In this document: piece after piece, positions 1 to 12,316 of the stretch
Numbering within the stretch: position 1 is the first letter of the stretch
Layout of the letters: each line of letters begins with the position of its first letter
DNA from: Epichloe hybrida
Lineage: Eukaryota; Ascomycota; Sordariomycetes; Hypocreales; Clavicipitaceae
DNA: 64,000 nt
Direction: 5' to 3'
NCBI GenBank assembly: GCA_019022495.1
Contig: JAFEKR010000001.1
Coordinates: 4,898,001 to 4,962,000, forward strand
The notes under the pieces: model-generated
Seen by the model: the letters and a program-made list of their open reading frames with translations, nothing else
The model's database searches: none
Told to the model about the DNA's origin: nothing
Translations under genes and position numbers: made by a program

Positions 1-1306
1 TCTTATTATTTTTACTCTCTTTATTATAGCTTCTATTATAACTCTTTATTATAAATATTATTATAACTTTAGCTTTTTTACCTTAGCCCTATAAATAGCT
101 CTAAGATATAAGAAACTCCTAGCTAACTATATACTACCTTATAGTGTTATTTAAGCTATTTAGGAATATTACTATCCTTAAATATAAGGGGATTTAGTTA
201 GGTAATTTAGCTTTTACCTTTATCTAGAGTCTTAGGAAAGATTAGAAAGATTAATTATACTTTTACTTAAGGTTTAGTAATATCCTAGTAGCTTCTAAGT
301 ACCTTATATCTTTATTTATTATACTAGTGTTTAGCTAAGATATAAATCTATCCTAGGTATAGGATATATAGTTAACTATCCTATTTACTATTATATAATA
401 TATCTATTATTACTTTATATTATTAGCTAGGTAGCTACTAGTATATATTACCTTTATCTTATTATCCTAGAAGGTTCTTAGGTCTAACTAGAATAGTATA
501 TTTAAATCTTATAGGTATACCTATAGGTTCTTATAAGTGTCTCCTTTATATATAAGTACCTTATACTATATTTTAATAAAGCTTTATAAGTATATGCTTA
601 TTATAAACTTACTATTAGGTAAGAAACCTAGGAATATAGGATTTATTAGTATATTTATCTAAGGGGTAATTATAGGTCTTTTACCTAATCTAGCTAATTA
701 TAGGTCTAATTCTTTTTCTTTAAGCTATGCTTTTATTTCTAAGATCTCTTATCCTATATAGGTATTACATAGCTAGGCTTATATAACCTTATATTACCTC
801 TATAGCTAGTCTAGATTATTCTTATTTCTAGATCTAAGGTTACTATATTAGTTAGGTAGCGTTTACTATACCTTATTATATTTTATAGTTAAAGTATTTA
901 GGTTATTACTTAAGTACTATAGGTTTAGGGCTTTCTTACTAGGTAGTATAGGTATATTCTAAGTAAATATTCTATAGCTTCTTTATATTTAAATCTAGCT
1001 AATAGTTTATTTTCCTAAAAAGAGTTTAAGAGTTTAACTTATTATAACTATAGTAAGAGAGATATAAATAAAGTAAAAGCTAAGGTTCTTAGTTATAGCT
1101 AGAGAATTACTACTTAAGGATAGGTATATAAAGGTCTTAAACTCTAACCTTTTATATCTCTTATAGGTAGTCCTTATTTAAATACCTTACTATATATATA
1201 TAGCTATCTAGTAGCTACTTAGTTATCCGCGTAGGCTAAGGCTTATCCGAGGGCTCTATTATGTGACTATCCTGTCCGCGACTCCCTGGCCTTCGTGCTC
1301 CTGACA
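1..1306 (-). mobile_element. Ty3/gypsy retrotransposon, 5' part, RIP-mutated, cut by window start
   Basis: This is the 5' end of a minus-strand gypsy element: its 5' LTR at 1040-1306 and the adjoining gag-side region at 1-1039. The reverse complement of about 965-1039 matches the sequence just after the 5' LTR of the complete gypsy at 33713-39267. Only the outer LTR edge (about 1280-1306) keeps normal base composition; the rest is RIP-degraded with no usable reading frame. The remainder of the element lies before base 1. Confidence 0.8.
1040..1306 (-). repeat. Gypsy LTR (5' LTR of the minus-strand copy)
   Basis: The 267-bp LTR ends in CTCCTGACA, the complement of the TGTTAGGAGC start of the LTR at 33713. 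Its inner end, TATTATAACTATAG, is a mutated form of the complement of ...CACAGTCGTAACA at 39267. The length agrees with the 265- and 266-bp LTRs of the complete copy. Confidence 0.8.
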
Positions 1307-1310
1307 GCTT

Positions 1311-2098
1311 ACTATTCTAGCTATAGGTAGCAAATTCTAGCTATAGGAAGTAAAATGTAACTATAGGTAGCAAATTCTCGCTATATATAGTAAATTCTAG
1401 CTATAGGCAGCAAATTCTAGCTATAGGTAGCAAATTCTAGCTATAGGCAGCAAATTCTAGCTATAGGTAGTAAATTCTAGCTATAGGCGGCAAATTCTAG
1501 CTATAGGCGGCAAATTCTAGCTATAGGTAGTAAATTCTAGCTATAGGGAGGAAATGGTAACTATAGGTAGCGAATTCTAGCTATAGGTAGTAAATTCTAG
1601 CTATAGGCGGTAAATTGTAGCTATAGGCGGCAAATTCTAGCTATAGGTAGTAAATTCTAGCTATAGGACGTAAAATATAACTATAGGTAGCGAATTCTAG
1701 CTATAGGTAGCAAATTCTAGCTATAGGTAGTAAATTCTAGCTATAGGGAGGAAATGGTAACTATAGGTAGCGAATTCTAGCTATAGGTAGTAAATTCTAG
1801 CTATAGGCGGTAAATTGTAGCTATAGGCGGCAAATTCTAGCTATAGGTAGTAAATTCTAGCTATAGGACGTAAAATATAACTATAGGTAGCGAATTCTAG
1901 CTATAGGCAGCAAATTCTAGCTATAGGTAGTAAATTCTAGCTATAGGAAGTAAAATGTAACTATAGGTAGCGAATTCTAGCTATAGGTAGTAAATTCTAG
2001 CTATAGGTAGTAAAATATAACTATCGGTAGTAAATTTTAGCTATAGGTAGTAAATTTTAGCTATAGGTGGTAAATTTTAGCTATAGGTAGTAAATTTA
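1311..2098. repeat. 20-bp minisatellite, about 39 copies
   Basis: Tandem array of a 20-bp unit close to CTAGCTATAGGTAGCAAATT. Variant units (GGCGG, GGACG, GGGAG in place of GGTAG) recur in blocks, suggesting higher-order duplication of several units. It lies on the left side of the hAT transposase relic and may be its subterminal repeat region. No coding potential. Confidence 0.9.
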
Positions 2099-2340
2099 AG
2101 ATTTATCTTATTCTTTATTTACTTTTCTATATAATACAAGTAAATTCTCTCTTTCTATCCGTTTTTTTTTTCTTTAACTATTTAACAACTATTTAACAAC
2201 TATTCACTTTATATTCGGCTAAAAATAATAAAATTACAAAGATTCCACTTAGTAAGTTACTATTCTATTAAATTCAATTATATAATACTAACCTTTTAAC
2301 TATAGCAAATAAAACAAGATAGAATTCTACTTATTTAATA
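2099..2340. other. AT-rich leader of the hAT relic
   Basis: Noncoding stretch with a pyrimidine-rich tract (about 2145-2185) and a short TTTAACAACTA duplication. It probably belongs to the 5' end of the hAT element. No terminal inverted repeat could be fixed. Confidence 0.4.
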
Positions 2341-3643
2341 ATGAATACCTCTTTAGAACTTAAAGAAGCTATTAATTTATTAAATAAGTATACTAATATT
2401 GCTGCTTTAAAAGATACTATGCCTTCAACCCAAGAATAGGTTGATTTAGCAACTTTGAGTAGTATATTAGAGGTTTTTTATGAACTAACTATTATCTTAC
2501 AAAGTCAAAAGTATAATACATTAGGGTTAGTCCCTATTTTTATTATTAGGATATATGAATATCTTAATAATATAAAAGAAGACCAAATTGCTTATAAGAA
2601 TGATGTAAGTTATATTTTTCTTATATATTTTACTAAATTAAGATTACTAATATACCTTTAGAAAAGTTCATATGCTCCATTTAGCTAGGTCTTTATTGAT
2701 TGCTTAAATATTGGTTTACAAAAATTACAAAAATACTTTCCTCAAGATATAGAAAGTAATTATAATTTTTATAAACCTTATTTATTTACAATGTTATTAG
2801 ACCCTAGGCTAAATCTAGCTACAATTAAAAAGAAGTTAATGCTTAACTAATAAACTCTTGAATTACTTCTTTTAGATTTACAAAAAGAATATAAAGAGTA
2901 AGTATTATATTATAACCTTAGATCTTTAGTTACTAATATCCCTTTTAGAATATATACACTTTATAAAGAAAAATAAACTTCTATCTCTGAATTAAATGAT
3001 TTAGAGATTAATAGTCCTTCTGATTTAGATGATTTACAAGGGCTACAACCAACACAAAATGGCCAATTTTCAGTAGAAATTGGTGGTTTTAATCCTTTAC
3101 CTAAAACCTTTAATAATCCTAGGCCTAAGCCTAGGATTAAGCTTTATAAAGGATTATTTATAAATAAAAGGGATAAGGCTATACAAAAGACTAGAAAAAC
3201 GAAATTTCTAGCTATACAACGCTTAATTTAATGGATAATAAGGTAAGTTTTTTCTTTTAATATATAAATCATTATACTTACTAACTATTTATAGGAAGAT
3301 ATATTTAAATAGTGGGAAAGAAATATTAAATCTTTCCCTAATTTAAGTATATTAGCTAGAAAGTATCTAGTAATTCCTGCTACCTCTGGTGCTATAGAAA
3401 GCCAATTTAACCAAGGAGGTAATATTATTACAAATCGGCGAACAAAGCTAAGGCATCATATTATTGAAGAATTAATACTATTAAAAAATTGTCTAAAGGA
3501 GGATAATATTGCTGATATTAAGCAATATACTGACTTATTTAACTATTATAGCTTAAGCTTAGATTCATCTAGCGTTAAATAAGACTTAAATCCTGAAAAT
3601 CCTCAGGATTTATTAGATTTAGAGTCTTCTAGTTATTCTAGTA
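2341..3643 (+). pseudogene. hAT-family transposase relic (C-terminal half)
   Basis: Degraded DNA transposase of the hAT superfamily, which excises and reinserts its element and leaves 8-bp duplications. From ATG 2341 one frame runs to about 2660 with an in-frame TAG at 2437 where Trp is expected; the conceptual product resembles the hAT segment Y-x-T-L-x-x-V-P-x-(F/Y). Around 2760-2840 a frame reads KPYLFTMLLDPRLNLA, matching the hAT 'vLDPRFKL' segment. The strongest evidence is 3295-3495, which reads as a hAT C-terminal dimerisation domain: W-E-R-N, FPNLSILARKYLVIPATSGA, IESQFNQGGNII, then RTKLR. A stop replaces the first Trp of the WW pair. The N-terminal zinc finger and first catalytic segment are not recognisable, so it is truncated as well as mutated. 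Minisatellites flank it on both sides. Confidence 0.82.
3243..3294 (+). other. Probable intron in the hAT transposase relic
   Basis: A 52-bp interval begins GTAAGT, contains a branch-like TACTAAC near 3278-3286 and ends TATAG. It sits directly before the hAT dimerisation segment. Splicing here is inferred; the damaged upstream frame does not prove it. Confidence 0.5.
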
Positions 3644-3686
3644 GTAATTTAGCCTTATAAGCTTTTACCTTATTATTTAAATTAAC

Positions 3687-4257
3687 ATTTAGTTATTACT
3701 ATTAACTACTAGTTACTACTATTAACTACTAGTTACTACTATTAACTACTAGTTACTACTATTAACTACTAGTTACTACTATTAACTACTAGTTACTACT
3801 ATTAACTACTAGTTACTACTATTAACTACTAGTTACTACTATTAACTACTAGTTACTACTATTAACTACTAGTTACTACTATTAACTACTAGTTACTACT
3901 ATTAACTACTAGTTACTACTATTAACTACTAGTTACTACTATTAACTACTAGTTACTACTATTAACTACTAGTTACTACTATGAACTACTAGTTACTACT
4001 ATGAACTACTAGTTACTACTATGAACTACTAGTTACTACTATGAACTACTAGTTACTACTATGAACTACTAGTTACTACTATTAACTACTACTAACTGCT
4101 ATTAATTACTATTAACTAGAAAGTACTATTAACTACTAGTTACTACTATGAACTACTAGTTACTACTATTAACTACTACTAACTACTATTAATTACTATT
4201 AACTAGAAAGTACTATTAACTACTAGTTACTATTAACCACTAGTTACTATTAACTAT
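3687..4257. repeat. 20-bp minisatellite right of the hAT relic
   Basis: Array of ATTAACTACTAGTTACTACT. At least twelve units in a row (3721-3960) are identical. They are followed by a block with ATG in place of ATT, then less regular units with small indels. The unit is unrelated in sequence to the 20-bp unit at 1311-2098 but has the same length. Confidence 0.9.
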
Positions 4258-4405
4258 TTACTAATATTATCTAAAATTACTAGAATAATTACATGTAATT
4301 ATGTAGTTGTAATTGTAATTGTTAATTTGTAATTGTAATTAATTGTAATTATTACAACTACAACTACACAATTACATTTGTAGTTGTAATTAAATACAAT
4401 CCTCT
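4258..4405. repeat. Self-complementary TAATTACA-type repeat
   Basis: Short words such as GTAATTACAACTAC and their complements (TAGTTGTAATT) alternate, giving a hairpin-prone tract. It may be the right terminal region of the hAT element. It resembles the TAATG/CATTA-rich ends of the small hAT-type element at 61187-62530, but is not the same sequence. Confidence 0.5.
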
Positions 4406-4435
4406 AGGGCTTATAAATAAATTCTTTATTATTTA
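4406..4435. repeat. Outer end of AT-rich element E (left arm)
   Basis: These 30 bases match the complement of 39268-39298 and continue at 11181 once the Copia I insertion is removed. The last five bases, ATTTA, are the target duplication of that Copia. Confidence 0.6.
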
Positions 4436-4702
4436 TGTTAGTTACACCAAGGTCCTGCGCAGGTAAAAGGGTAATCCCGTATGATTGAAGTTAATGATAG
4501 TTAATTAAATTAGCTAGGAAGAGAAAGAGAGAGAAAAGAGGGAAAGTCTAGATACTAGGAAAGTAAGCGAAACCTATATATAAGGCAAAAGAGGGGGTGG
4601 CGAATTAATGCAGCTAATCGCATTGCATACATTACACTAGACCTATAATTTAGTCTAGCCTTTAGCTATAATTAAACCAATGAAAATCCAAAGGAATTAA
4701 CA
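4436..4702 (-). repeat. Copia I 3' LTR
   Basis: 267 bp; on the plus strand it starts TGTTAGTTACACC and ends GGAATTAACA. The outermost part (4436-4490) keeps CpA and TpG sites such as CAAGG and CCTGCGCAGG, while the inner part is more mutated. Confidence 0.92.
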
Positions 4703-7700
4703 CTAGTAGTCTCTCTCTTTTTCCTTTATAGCTAAAGAGCTTAAAAACATAATAAAAAGTAAATTAAAGGAAAGTGTATATAAGTAAATCTCTTAATAGG
4801 AATCCACTACTTTAATTAGCTATTATAGTATTAGTTAATTAAATTAATCTATTAGTCCTTACCTAAGCTCCTATCTCCTAATATCATAAGTCTCTTTACC
4901 TATCCTTTAATATAAATTATTAATTTGTTTAAATTAATTAAAGAGGAAAGTAATAAATTTAGTAATGCTTTTGTTATTATATCTGCTAGGTTATCGTTAC
5001 TATTAATCCACCTAACTTCGTAAATCTCATGCCTCTTATATAATTAACGAAGAGCTATAATATTAATTATTAGTCTCTTTTCCTTTATAGTTCCTAGCTT
5101 TATAAGATATTTACATAATAAAAAAGAGTTAGTATAGAGAATTATAGGAATTTAAGTCATCTTTAATTAATCCGTGATCTAATATAAAGTTATAGAAATT
5201 ACATAGGTAATGTCTACGCCTTAAACTATATTATATAACTTAGAGGCAAGCACGCTATAAGTAACTCTCTTGCTCTTTATTAAGCTATACGTAATAATAT
5301 TACCTTTTATAATAAAGGTATTATTATCTTGTATTATCTTATTACTAATCATAATCATGTATCTAATCTATAAGCTCAAATCCTTATTATTAGTAAGTAA
5401 TTTATCTATAAACACGAAGAGCTTTACCTCCTTAAGAACTAAAGGAATATATTATAGTCTATATTATTAATTCTTAATCTACTACTTAAGGTGTTTATTA
5501 AGGTATGTAATATCTTCCTTAGAGGGTTCTTAGTATTCAGTTATAATTAATAGGTTAAAGGAAGCTTCTAGTTAACATATAGTTATAATATAGCTTCCTT
5601 AGGCTTATTATTCTATGTAGTCTTGCTTTACTATTAGGGATTAAGGATTAACTTCCTTAATCTTCTAACTCTAGCCTTTCTAGGTTAATATTAGTAAATT
5701 ATTAGTATTCTAGGTTAAGATATAACTATTAAAGATAAGGGGATTCTTAGCGGTTAATTATTACTTTTCTTTAGCTATAAAATTAGCCTTCTAGAGCTCT
5801 TTCTCTTCTTTTTAGAAGAAGTTATTATTACTTAGGCCTAATATATTATTAGTTTATATTCTAATAATACTAAAGAGGTTCTTATTATTTAGGGCTATGA
5901 TTAATAAGCAAGGATTATAGGTTAAGGTTATTATATTAAGGTTATCCCTATAGTAATAGAAGTATATTACTTACTAGTAGGTTCTAGCCTTTGTAATCCT
6001 ATAAAGAGGTCTAATTAATTTAATTATAGTCCCTTCTAGAAAGAGATATATAATTTGCTTTAGTAATCTCATAATAATTAGCCTTGTTAGCACTATGTGC
6101 AATTAAGTGTAGGCTTATGTAATATTGCGAATCTAAAGGTAAATACCTTTTCTTCTTAATAATAGAGTAATAGCTATAATAAGTTATTAGCTTACTTATT
6201 ATATTATTAGCAATTACGTTAGGATAAATTCCTTTCCTTTGTTATTATAGCCTTATATAATAAGACAGGATTTCTTATATAGTTAGTCCGTTCCTTTACC
6301 TTTAATCTCTCTAACTATACAAGAATTAAAGATTCTATAATCTCTATGCTTTGCTAGGTTATACTTAACAAATTTAAATATATTATAAGCTTATAAAGCA
6401 TTAATCTTAGCTTAATTAGATTACTTAAAGGGTTTTCCTAGGGTTATAATCTTCCCTTCTTAGTGGAGTTAAAGAGCAAGGTTTTAATTAGCCTTTTCCT
6501 TTACTATAAGGAATACTATATTTAGTATCCCTCTAGCTATAGCTTCTTAAATAAAGGCCTTTTCTTAATCTTTATTAATAAGTATATAAAGTTAAACTAG
6601 GCTAGTGCTTTTCTTAGGATTATAAGTCTTTCTTTTCCTTACTTTTATTCCTTTAGGGTAAGGTAATAAGTCTTTAACTTAATAGCTTCCCTTTAAGGCC
6701 TTCTAGGCTTTATAAGCCTTTTCTTTAGATTCTTTTACGCTTATAAATTAAACTATAAGGGCCTTTCTTAGTCTCCCTTATCTTCTCTTAGCTAGTGCCT
6801 ATAGCTCTTTACTTTCTTTTATTAGAGAATCTCTTTTAGTAGTAGTAGTTAGTTATATAGTTACTTTTTCCTTTATATTATTAGGCTCTATCTCCTACTA
6901 CTCTAGTCCCTCTATAATACATAGGTGTTTATAGTAAGGCTTTACTACTATAAAGCAAAACTTTACTAGGCTATAAGGTATAACAATTATATAGGTCTCT
7001 CTATTAGTGGTAAGTAGCTTATAAGGACTATGCTAGCTACCTTTCTCTCTTTATATATGTATATTAGCCTATAGGGGTAGCTAATATATAGGTGCTATAT
7101 TAGGGCTATTCTAGGCTTTAAGGGTATTATAGACTTACTATAAAGCTAGATAATAACGGACTTTATTAGTAGCTTTATGAATTACTTTATTACACTAAAT
7201 AATAGAGATACTTAGTAGTAACTTATTTATTATCTATAGGTAGCCTCTAAAGACTAGTAGGGTTAGGATAATACTATTTAGGCCTAAAAAGTTATTAATA
7301 GCTTTAATAGCTATTTATAAATATTACTCTAGCATAAGTTCTATCCTAATTAAGTTTATAATAATAGTATAAGCTTAGCGTAAAGGTCCGTAATATCTCT
7401 TAACCTTTCTAATACTATTATAGGCTTTAATTAGCATCTTATTAGTCTTAATTAATATTAGTTAAGTATAATACTTAAACTTAGCGGAAGTAAAGTTATT
7501 ACTAGCGTTATGAATAATCTATTCTAGAGGTCTAATATAAGTGTTAATCTAATATTCGCGGATAGCGTCCTAGATATCTTAAGCCTTCTGCTTCCTTAGA
7601 TTAAGGAATTAGGCTACCTAGAATAATATTACTAAATTAATGATATAAAGCACTAGTTAGCTATTGATTTGCATGATATTAATGATAATCTTATAGTTAA

Positions 7701-10700
7701 ATTTGTAGTTATCTTTGATTATGAATTTGAATTAACTAGGGGCCTTTCTATGTATCTAGTAATAGTAGTAGACTTTGGTTAATTCCTTAATTACCTAGCG
7801 TTTAACTTTATAACTAGCTTAGTAAAGGATCTTTATAAGTTATTAAATAGAAGGGTAACTAAGTTAATAATATAATTAATAGATATCTCCTTCTGAAAGG
7901 TAGAAGGCAACTATTTCTCTTGCCTCTAGTAACTACTAAGGATAGCCCTATTATTATATAATAGGTATGGTCTTATTACCTTAGATAAGTATGTTAGTAA
8001 GGTTATTAATCTTAACTTATATCTTATTTATATTAGTAATTAAGAAGAGAAAGAGGGTAGCTATATTAAGGACATAGAATTTAAGCTCTCTAAGTTCTAT
8101 AGGTATATAAAGGATTTCTCTTATAACTACTAATCTAGTGCTAAATATAATAATTTAGGGTTTATATAGGGTTACCTTTAGTAAAGGTATTAATCTTAAT
8201 AAAGCCTTTACTTATATCTCTCCTATAGTTAACTTTCCTATAGCGCTAGTATTAGGTATAATCCCTCTAAAGACCTCTTTAAAATAGTATTCTTTAGAGA
8301 TATAGTAAATTAAGCCTTTATTACACTCTTATAGCTTATAAAGCTCCTACCTAAGGAATATATATTAAAAGGCTTAATTATTTAGGGTTATAAGGATATT
8401 AATATTAGTAGTGTTATAGTTAGTCTATAATCTAGAGTAGAAGAATTATATAATACTTAGGTGTGCTATTAATAGTAGCTCCTTTATATTATTATTATTA
8501 TCTTTAGCCTCTATATAAGCTAAAAGATATAATTTCTAATTCTAACCTAAGCTTTTATTAGGCTTATTATTATCCTACCCTTTATAGGAGGTAAGAAATA
8601 CCTAGAATCTCTTCTTTAAAAGGGGTGTATAATATGTTTTACTAGCCTACTAGTAGTCCTTTTCCTTTTAATATTCTTTAGTAAAGTAATTAAAGGACTA
8701 GTAGCTACTCTTACTATTTATAAAGCAGCGCTTAGTGCTTAGCCTAGGGCTTTGTTTATAATAGCTTTCTCCGCTATAGGGGGATAATTACTATTTATAC
8801 TAATAATTAGTAAATATAGCCTTTAGAGGGTTTTCTTATTAGTACTAAAGGTATTAGAAGAACTTCTTATTTAATTTTATAATAGTAATTACCTTATAGA
8901 GGTCTTTAGTAAGACTTTCGAAGCCTAGGGAGTATATATATTTTACTATCTAATATTTAGGTATACTAGCTATAGTATTTAACACCTGCTTATAGAGCTT
9001 AGTATTTACTGTTTTAGTAAGGTATAGTCCTTTATAGATCTTCTTAAGGGTTAATAACGTGATCTTAAGGTAATTAAGCTTGCTTTTATTAGGGTTTTTC
9101 TTAATTATATTCTTTAATGTTATACTACTCTATTTATAGTAATAGAATTACTAGTTACTTTCTGTCTTAAAGTGTTAATAGATATAGGTAATTATCTCTT
9201 TATAGGAATAGTTATTTCTAAAGAGGTAATTTAGGAAGTATTATTTAGTATTACCTATTAATATAATAGGGAAAGCCTTCTAATAATATATTTAAGGAAG
9301 GTTAATTCTATTATACTTATTTTTAAAGAGCGTAATCTTTAGCGTTAAGAAGTTATATAGCTTCCTACTATAGTGGTTGCTATCCTTATATATCTTTATA
9401 AGCTCTAAGATCTTCTTTGTAATCTAATCTTTAGAGGCGAATTAATATAAAGGCATAATTTGTTATAAATAACGGTCCCCTAGTTGTTATTAATAATAAT
9501 TATTGGGATAAAGCTATTAATTTAATAGGGATTATTATAGGGGCTCTTATGAAGGTTTATGTAGTCTTTAGGGTTAGGGAAGGTAGATTTCTAGGGTAGG
9601 TTATTAGGGCTATTAATATTAAGGCTCTAGGGGTTTAGAAGATTATAGTCTCTCTTATAATCTCTCCTATAACTAAAGAGGTATTAAAGTTTAATAAAGC
9701 ACTTCTTTAAGGGATACTAGGATTAAATATCCTAGGCCTTGCTTAATAAGGATACTATAATCTTGTAAAGAATTACGTAATTCTCTAATAACTTCCTTTA
9801 TAGCCCTTTTAAAGGTGTCTTTAGACTAGCCTTTAAAGTCTTCTTAGAATGATTCCTATAGGTTATTATCTCTCTAACCTTAATACTTACTAAGGTTAAT
9901 AAATCTTATAATCTAGTTATTAAGCTTAAGCTATGTAGTAGTCTCTAGATCTAGCTTAATAGATTCTTTCTAATTACTAGAGAAGTTATAAGTAAGCTAT
10001 TAAAGACATAAGGGTAACTTATACTCTTAGGGTCTTTTAGGGGTAATAATTAGAGCCTTACTATTACTAGCAGCCTTTACTCTTATAGAAGGTCTAGATT
10101 CGTCTACTATGTTTAACTATAAAAGGAATGTTATTAAGTTATTATTACTACTAATTAAGCTCCTGTGTTTGCCTATCGCTATTATAAGGGTCTTCTTTTG
10201 CACTTTAGGAGCGTTATTACTCTAATAAAATTAGAAGATTATAAAAATAGGAAAAACAGAAGAAAGATTAGTAAAAGTAGTAATAAGAATAAATTAATAA
10301 GGATAAATAAAGCAATAGAAGTGCCAAAAGTAACTAGAAAATAATAAGAAAAGTAATAAGAGAATAATAGGAATTACTACTTCTTATTTTTTGTGAAAAG
10401 GAGAGAAGGAGGTAATCTCTCTCTTTTGCTAATAAGCATAGGGCAAATAGCACTAAGAGTAAAGAGGGCAAAAAACAAGTAGTAAATGCTTATAAAGAGA
10501 GATTAAAGGTTTATTAGAAGGTAATGTATTAAAGGGAATTTATAGATATATTAGCTATCTTAGCTAAGGTTATTTAACGTTAGGTTTGAAATAAATGCCT
10601 TATAGTAATAGATTTGGTTAGTTAGTTAGTTTTCTTATAATAGATAATAAAATTAATAATTAATAATAATATCCTAGATAGATATAACGAAGTTATATCC

Positions 10701-10913
10701 CTTAGCCTAAGGGTTAATAGATTAATTCCTTAGAAGCCTAATAAGCCTATAACTAGGATTCTAGTCTCTTCCTTTAGTATACTTATATAGTTATATCTCT
10801 CTACCATAATGACTATTATAGCATAATAAGGGGTAGTAGTAGTAGCGTTTATAGAAATGTCTTTTCTTATAATACCTAGCTTATCTATAGTTATAAAGTT
10901 AACTACTAATTAG

Positions 10914-11180
10914 TATTAGTTACACTAAGGTCCTATATAGGTAAAAGGGTAATCCTATATAATTAAAGTTAATAATAGTTAATTAAATTAGCTAGGAAAA
11001 GAAAGAGAGAGAAGAGAGGGAAAGTCTAGATGCTAGGAAAGTAAGCGAAACCTATATATAAGGCAAAAGAGGGGGTAGTAAATTAATGCAGCTAATTGCA
11101 TTGTATGTATCGCGCTAGACCTATAATTCGGTCTGGCCTTTGGCCACGATTAAACCAATAAAGATCCGAAGGAATTAACA
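10914..11180 (-). repeat. Copia I 5' LTR
   Basis: 267 bp, same length as its partner. Its inner edge is mutated (TATTAGTTACACTAAGG), whereas its outer edge (11110-11180) keeps unmutated sequence such as GGTCTGGCCTTTGGCC. Just inside the LTR, the element-strand sequence begins ACTAATTAGTAGTTAAC, the primer-binding region. Confidence 0.92.
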
Positions 11181-12009
11181 ATTTACCTTCATAATGTTTT
11201 AATATATAATAATAACCTTATAAAACATATAAAGTATATTAAAAAAGTACTAAAGTAACTTTAGAACATAAATTTTTATATTAACCTTAAAAAGTACTAA
11301 TTTTCTATTATATAAGTATAATTATTAGGTTTTATTATATTTAAAAAAGGGATTAAAATAAAACCATTATAAGTTCAAGCTATTATAAACTAGCTAATAT
11401 TATATAGTATATTTAATATTCAATTATTCCTTAGGTTTATAAGGTTTTACTAATACTTTATAAAATAATATAATAAAGTAATAATCTTATTAATAAACTA
11501 TTTTAAAAGTATTTAGCTAGTAAAGTTTAAGCTAAAACCTAGTAAACTTATAGTATTTAAAAAACTTGAAAAAAGGTTTTAAAAAATACTAATCTTAATA
11601 TACTTTAACTTACTTTATTTACTAAGAGTAAAAATAAATATATTTAGTTATATAATTAAAGCTATACTTATAATATTAATACTAGGTAACTAGTACCTAG
11701 TAGTATACTTTTTAAGGAAGTTAGCTAATATTAAACTTTATTACTTTACCTTAAATACTAAGCTATTAGTAATTTAAGATATATTTTAAGCTTAGAGATA
11801 TTACCTTATATATTTAACTTATTAAATTATAGGTAACATAAACTATTTAGATTATAAGTATTTCCCTATAAAGCTAAAGCTGACTAGTAAGTAAGTAATA
11901 GTATTGAATAAGCTTCATTTATTTAATTTTAGAATTAAATATTATATAAGTAAGTTAAATATTACTAATACTTTATTAAGAAAAGTAAATTAAATTAGTC
12001 AGAAGTATA
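11181..12009. repeat. AT-rich element E, left arm and start of centre
   Basis: Heavily A+T rich sequence with no reading frame. Bases about 11181-11720 are an inverted copy of material at 26570-26782, 29227-29404, 30061-30206 and 33704-33712, that is, of the right arm of E once insertions are removed. I could not identify a transposase. The last five bases, GTATA, are the target duplication of the Copia II dimer. Confidence 0.6.
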
Positions 12010-12316
12010 TGTTGGAACAAAGGTGATATCAATCGCGCGTCGCAGCCGCAATTACCCGGCAGAAGCTCGGGCCGCGCGCGGACCCAACACGTGACCTACA
12101 ACCTAGCACGTTAATTAGCTAGGAAATATAGGGACACAAACGCGCAACCCCTTTTCCCTTCCTATATTATAACTTCTAGCTTTTTACCTCTCTTTTTCTA
12201 TAACTTAATTAATTATAATAACAAATAACGTAGCCTAGAATAAATAATTAATAATAATACTATTCTTTAGGCTTATAACTATATTACATTAAATTTAATA
12301 CCCTATAAATCTAACA
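12010..12316 (+). repeat. Copia II dimer, left outer LTR
   Basis: 307 bp, TGTTGGAACAAAGG...AATCTAACA. The first 120 bases are nearly free of RIP damage (GCGCGCGGACCCAACACGTG), while the second half is mutated. The following internal sequence starts CTAATCAGTGGTTACC. Confidence 0.92.

Larger units (their letters stand above)
4436..11180 (-). mobile_element. Copia (Ty1-type) family I, full length, RIP-inactivated
   Basis: Complete 6,745-bp LTR retrotransposon lying on the minus strand. It has 267-bp LTRs at both ends and a perfect 5-bp target duplication, ATTTA, at 4431-4435 and 11181-11185. Gag, integrase, reverse transcriptase and RNase H are destroyed by RIP. Recognition comes from the near-identical copy at 55059-63220, where the conceptual minus-strand product shows the Copia reverse transcriptase entry (FKFIKY...HGGYRIFNS, then KSCLII-x-GYNNKGKEFIL) and the RNase H segment (SKRVTYNILTSKLYS). 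The same regions here lie at about 6130-6400 and 5200-5460. It is inserted in the arm of element E. Confidence 0.9.

Noticed and set aside
1311..2098. Possible CRISPR-like array
   Set aside because: Directly adjoining 20-bp units with no unique spacers. It is a minisatellite in a eukaryotic context.
4400..4420. Target duplication for element E
   Set aside because: The bases outside both E ends (CCTCTAGG left, CTCTTAAA right) are only loosely similar, too weak to claim.
5270..5470. Hydrophobic plus-strand frame, also at 55890-56090 and 62525-62725
   Set aside because: Antisense to Copia I. At 55890 the minus strand encodes the RNase H segment, and the hydrophobic look comes from AT-rich codons.
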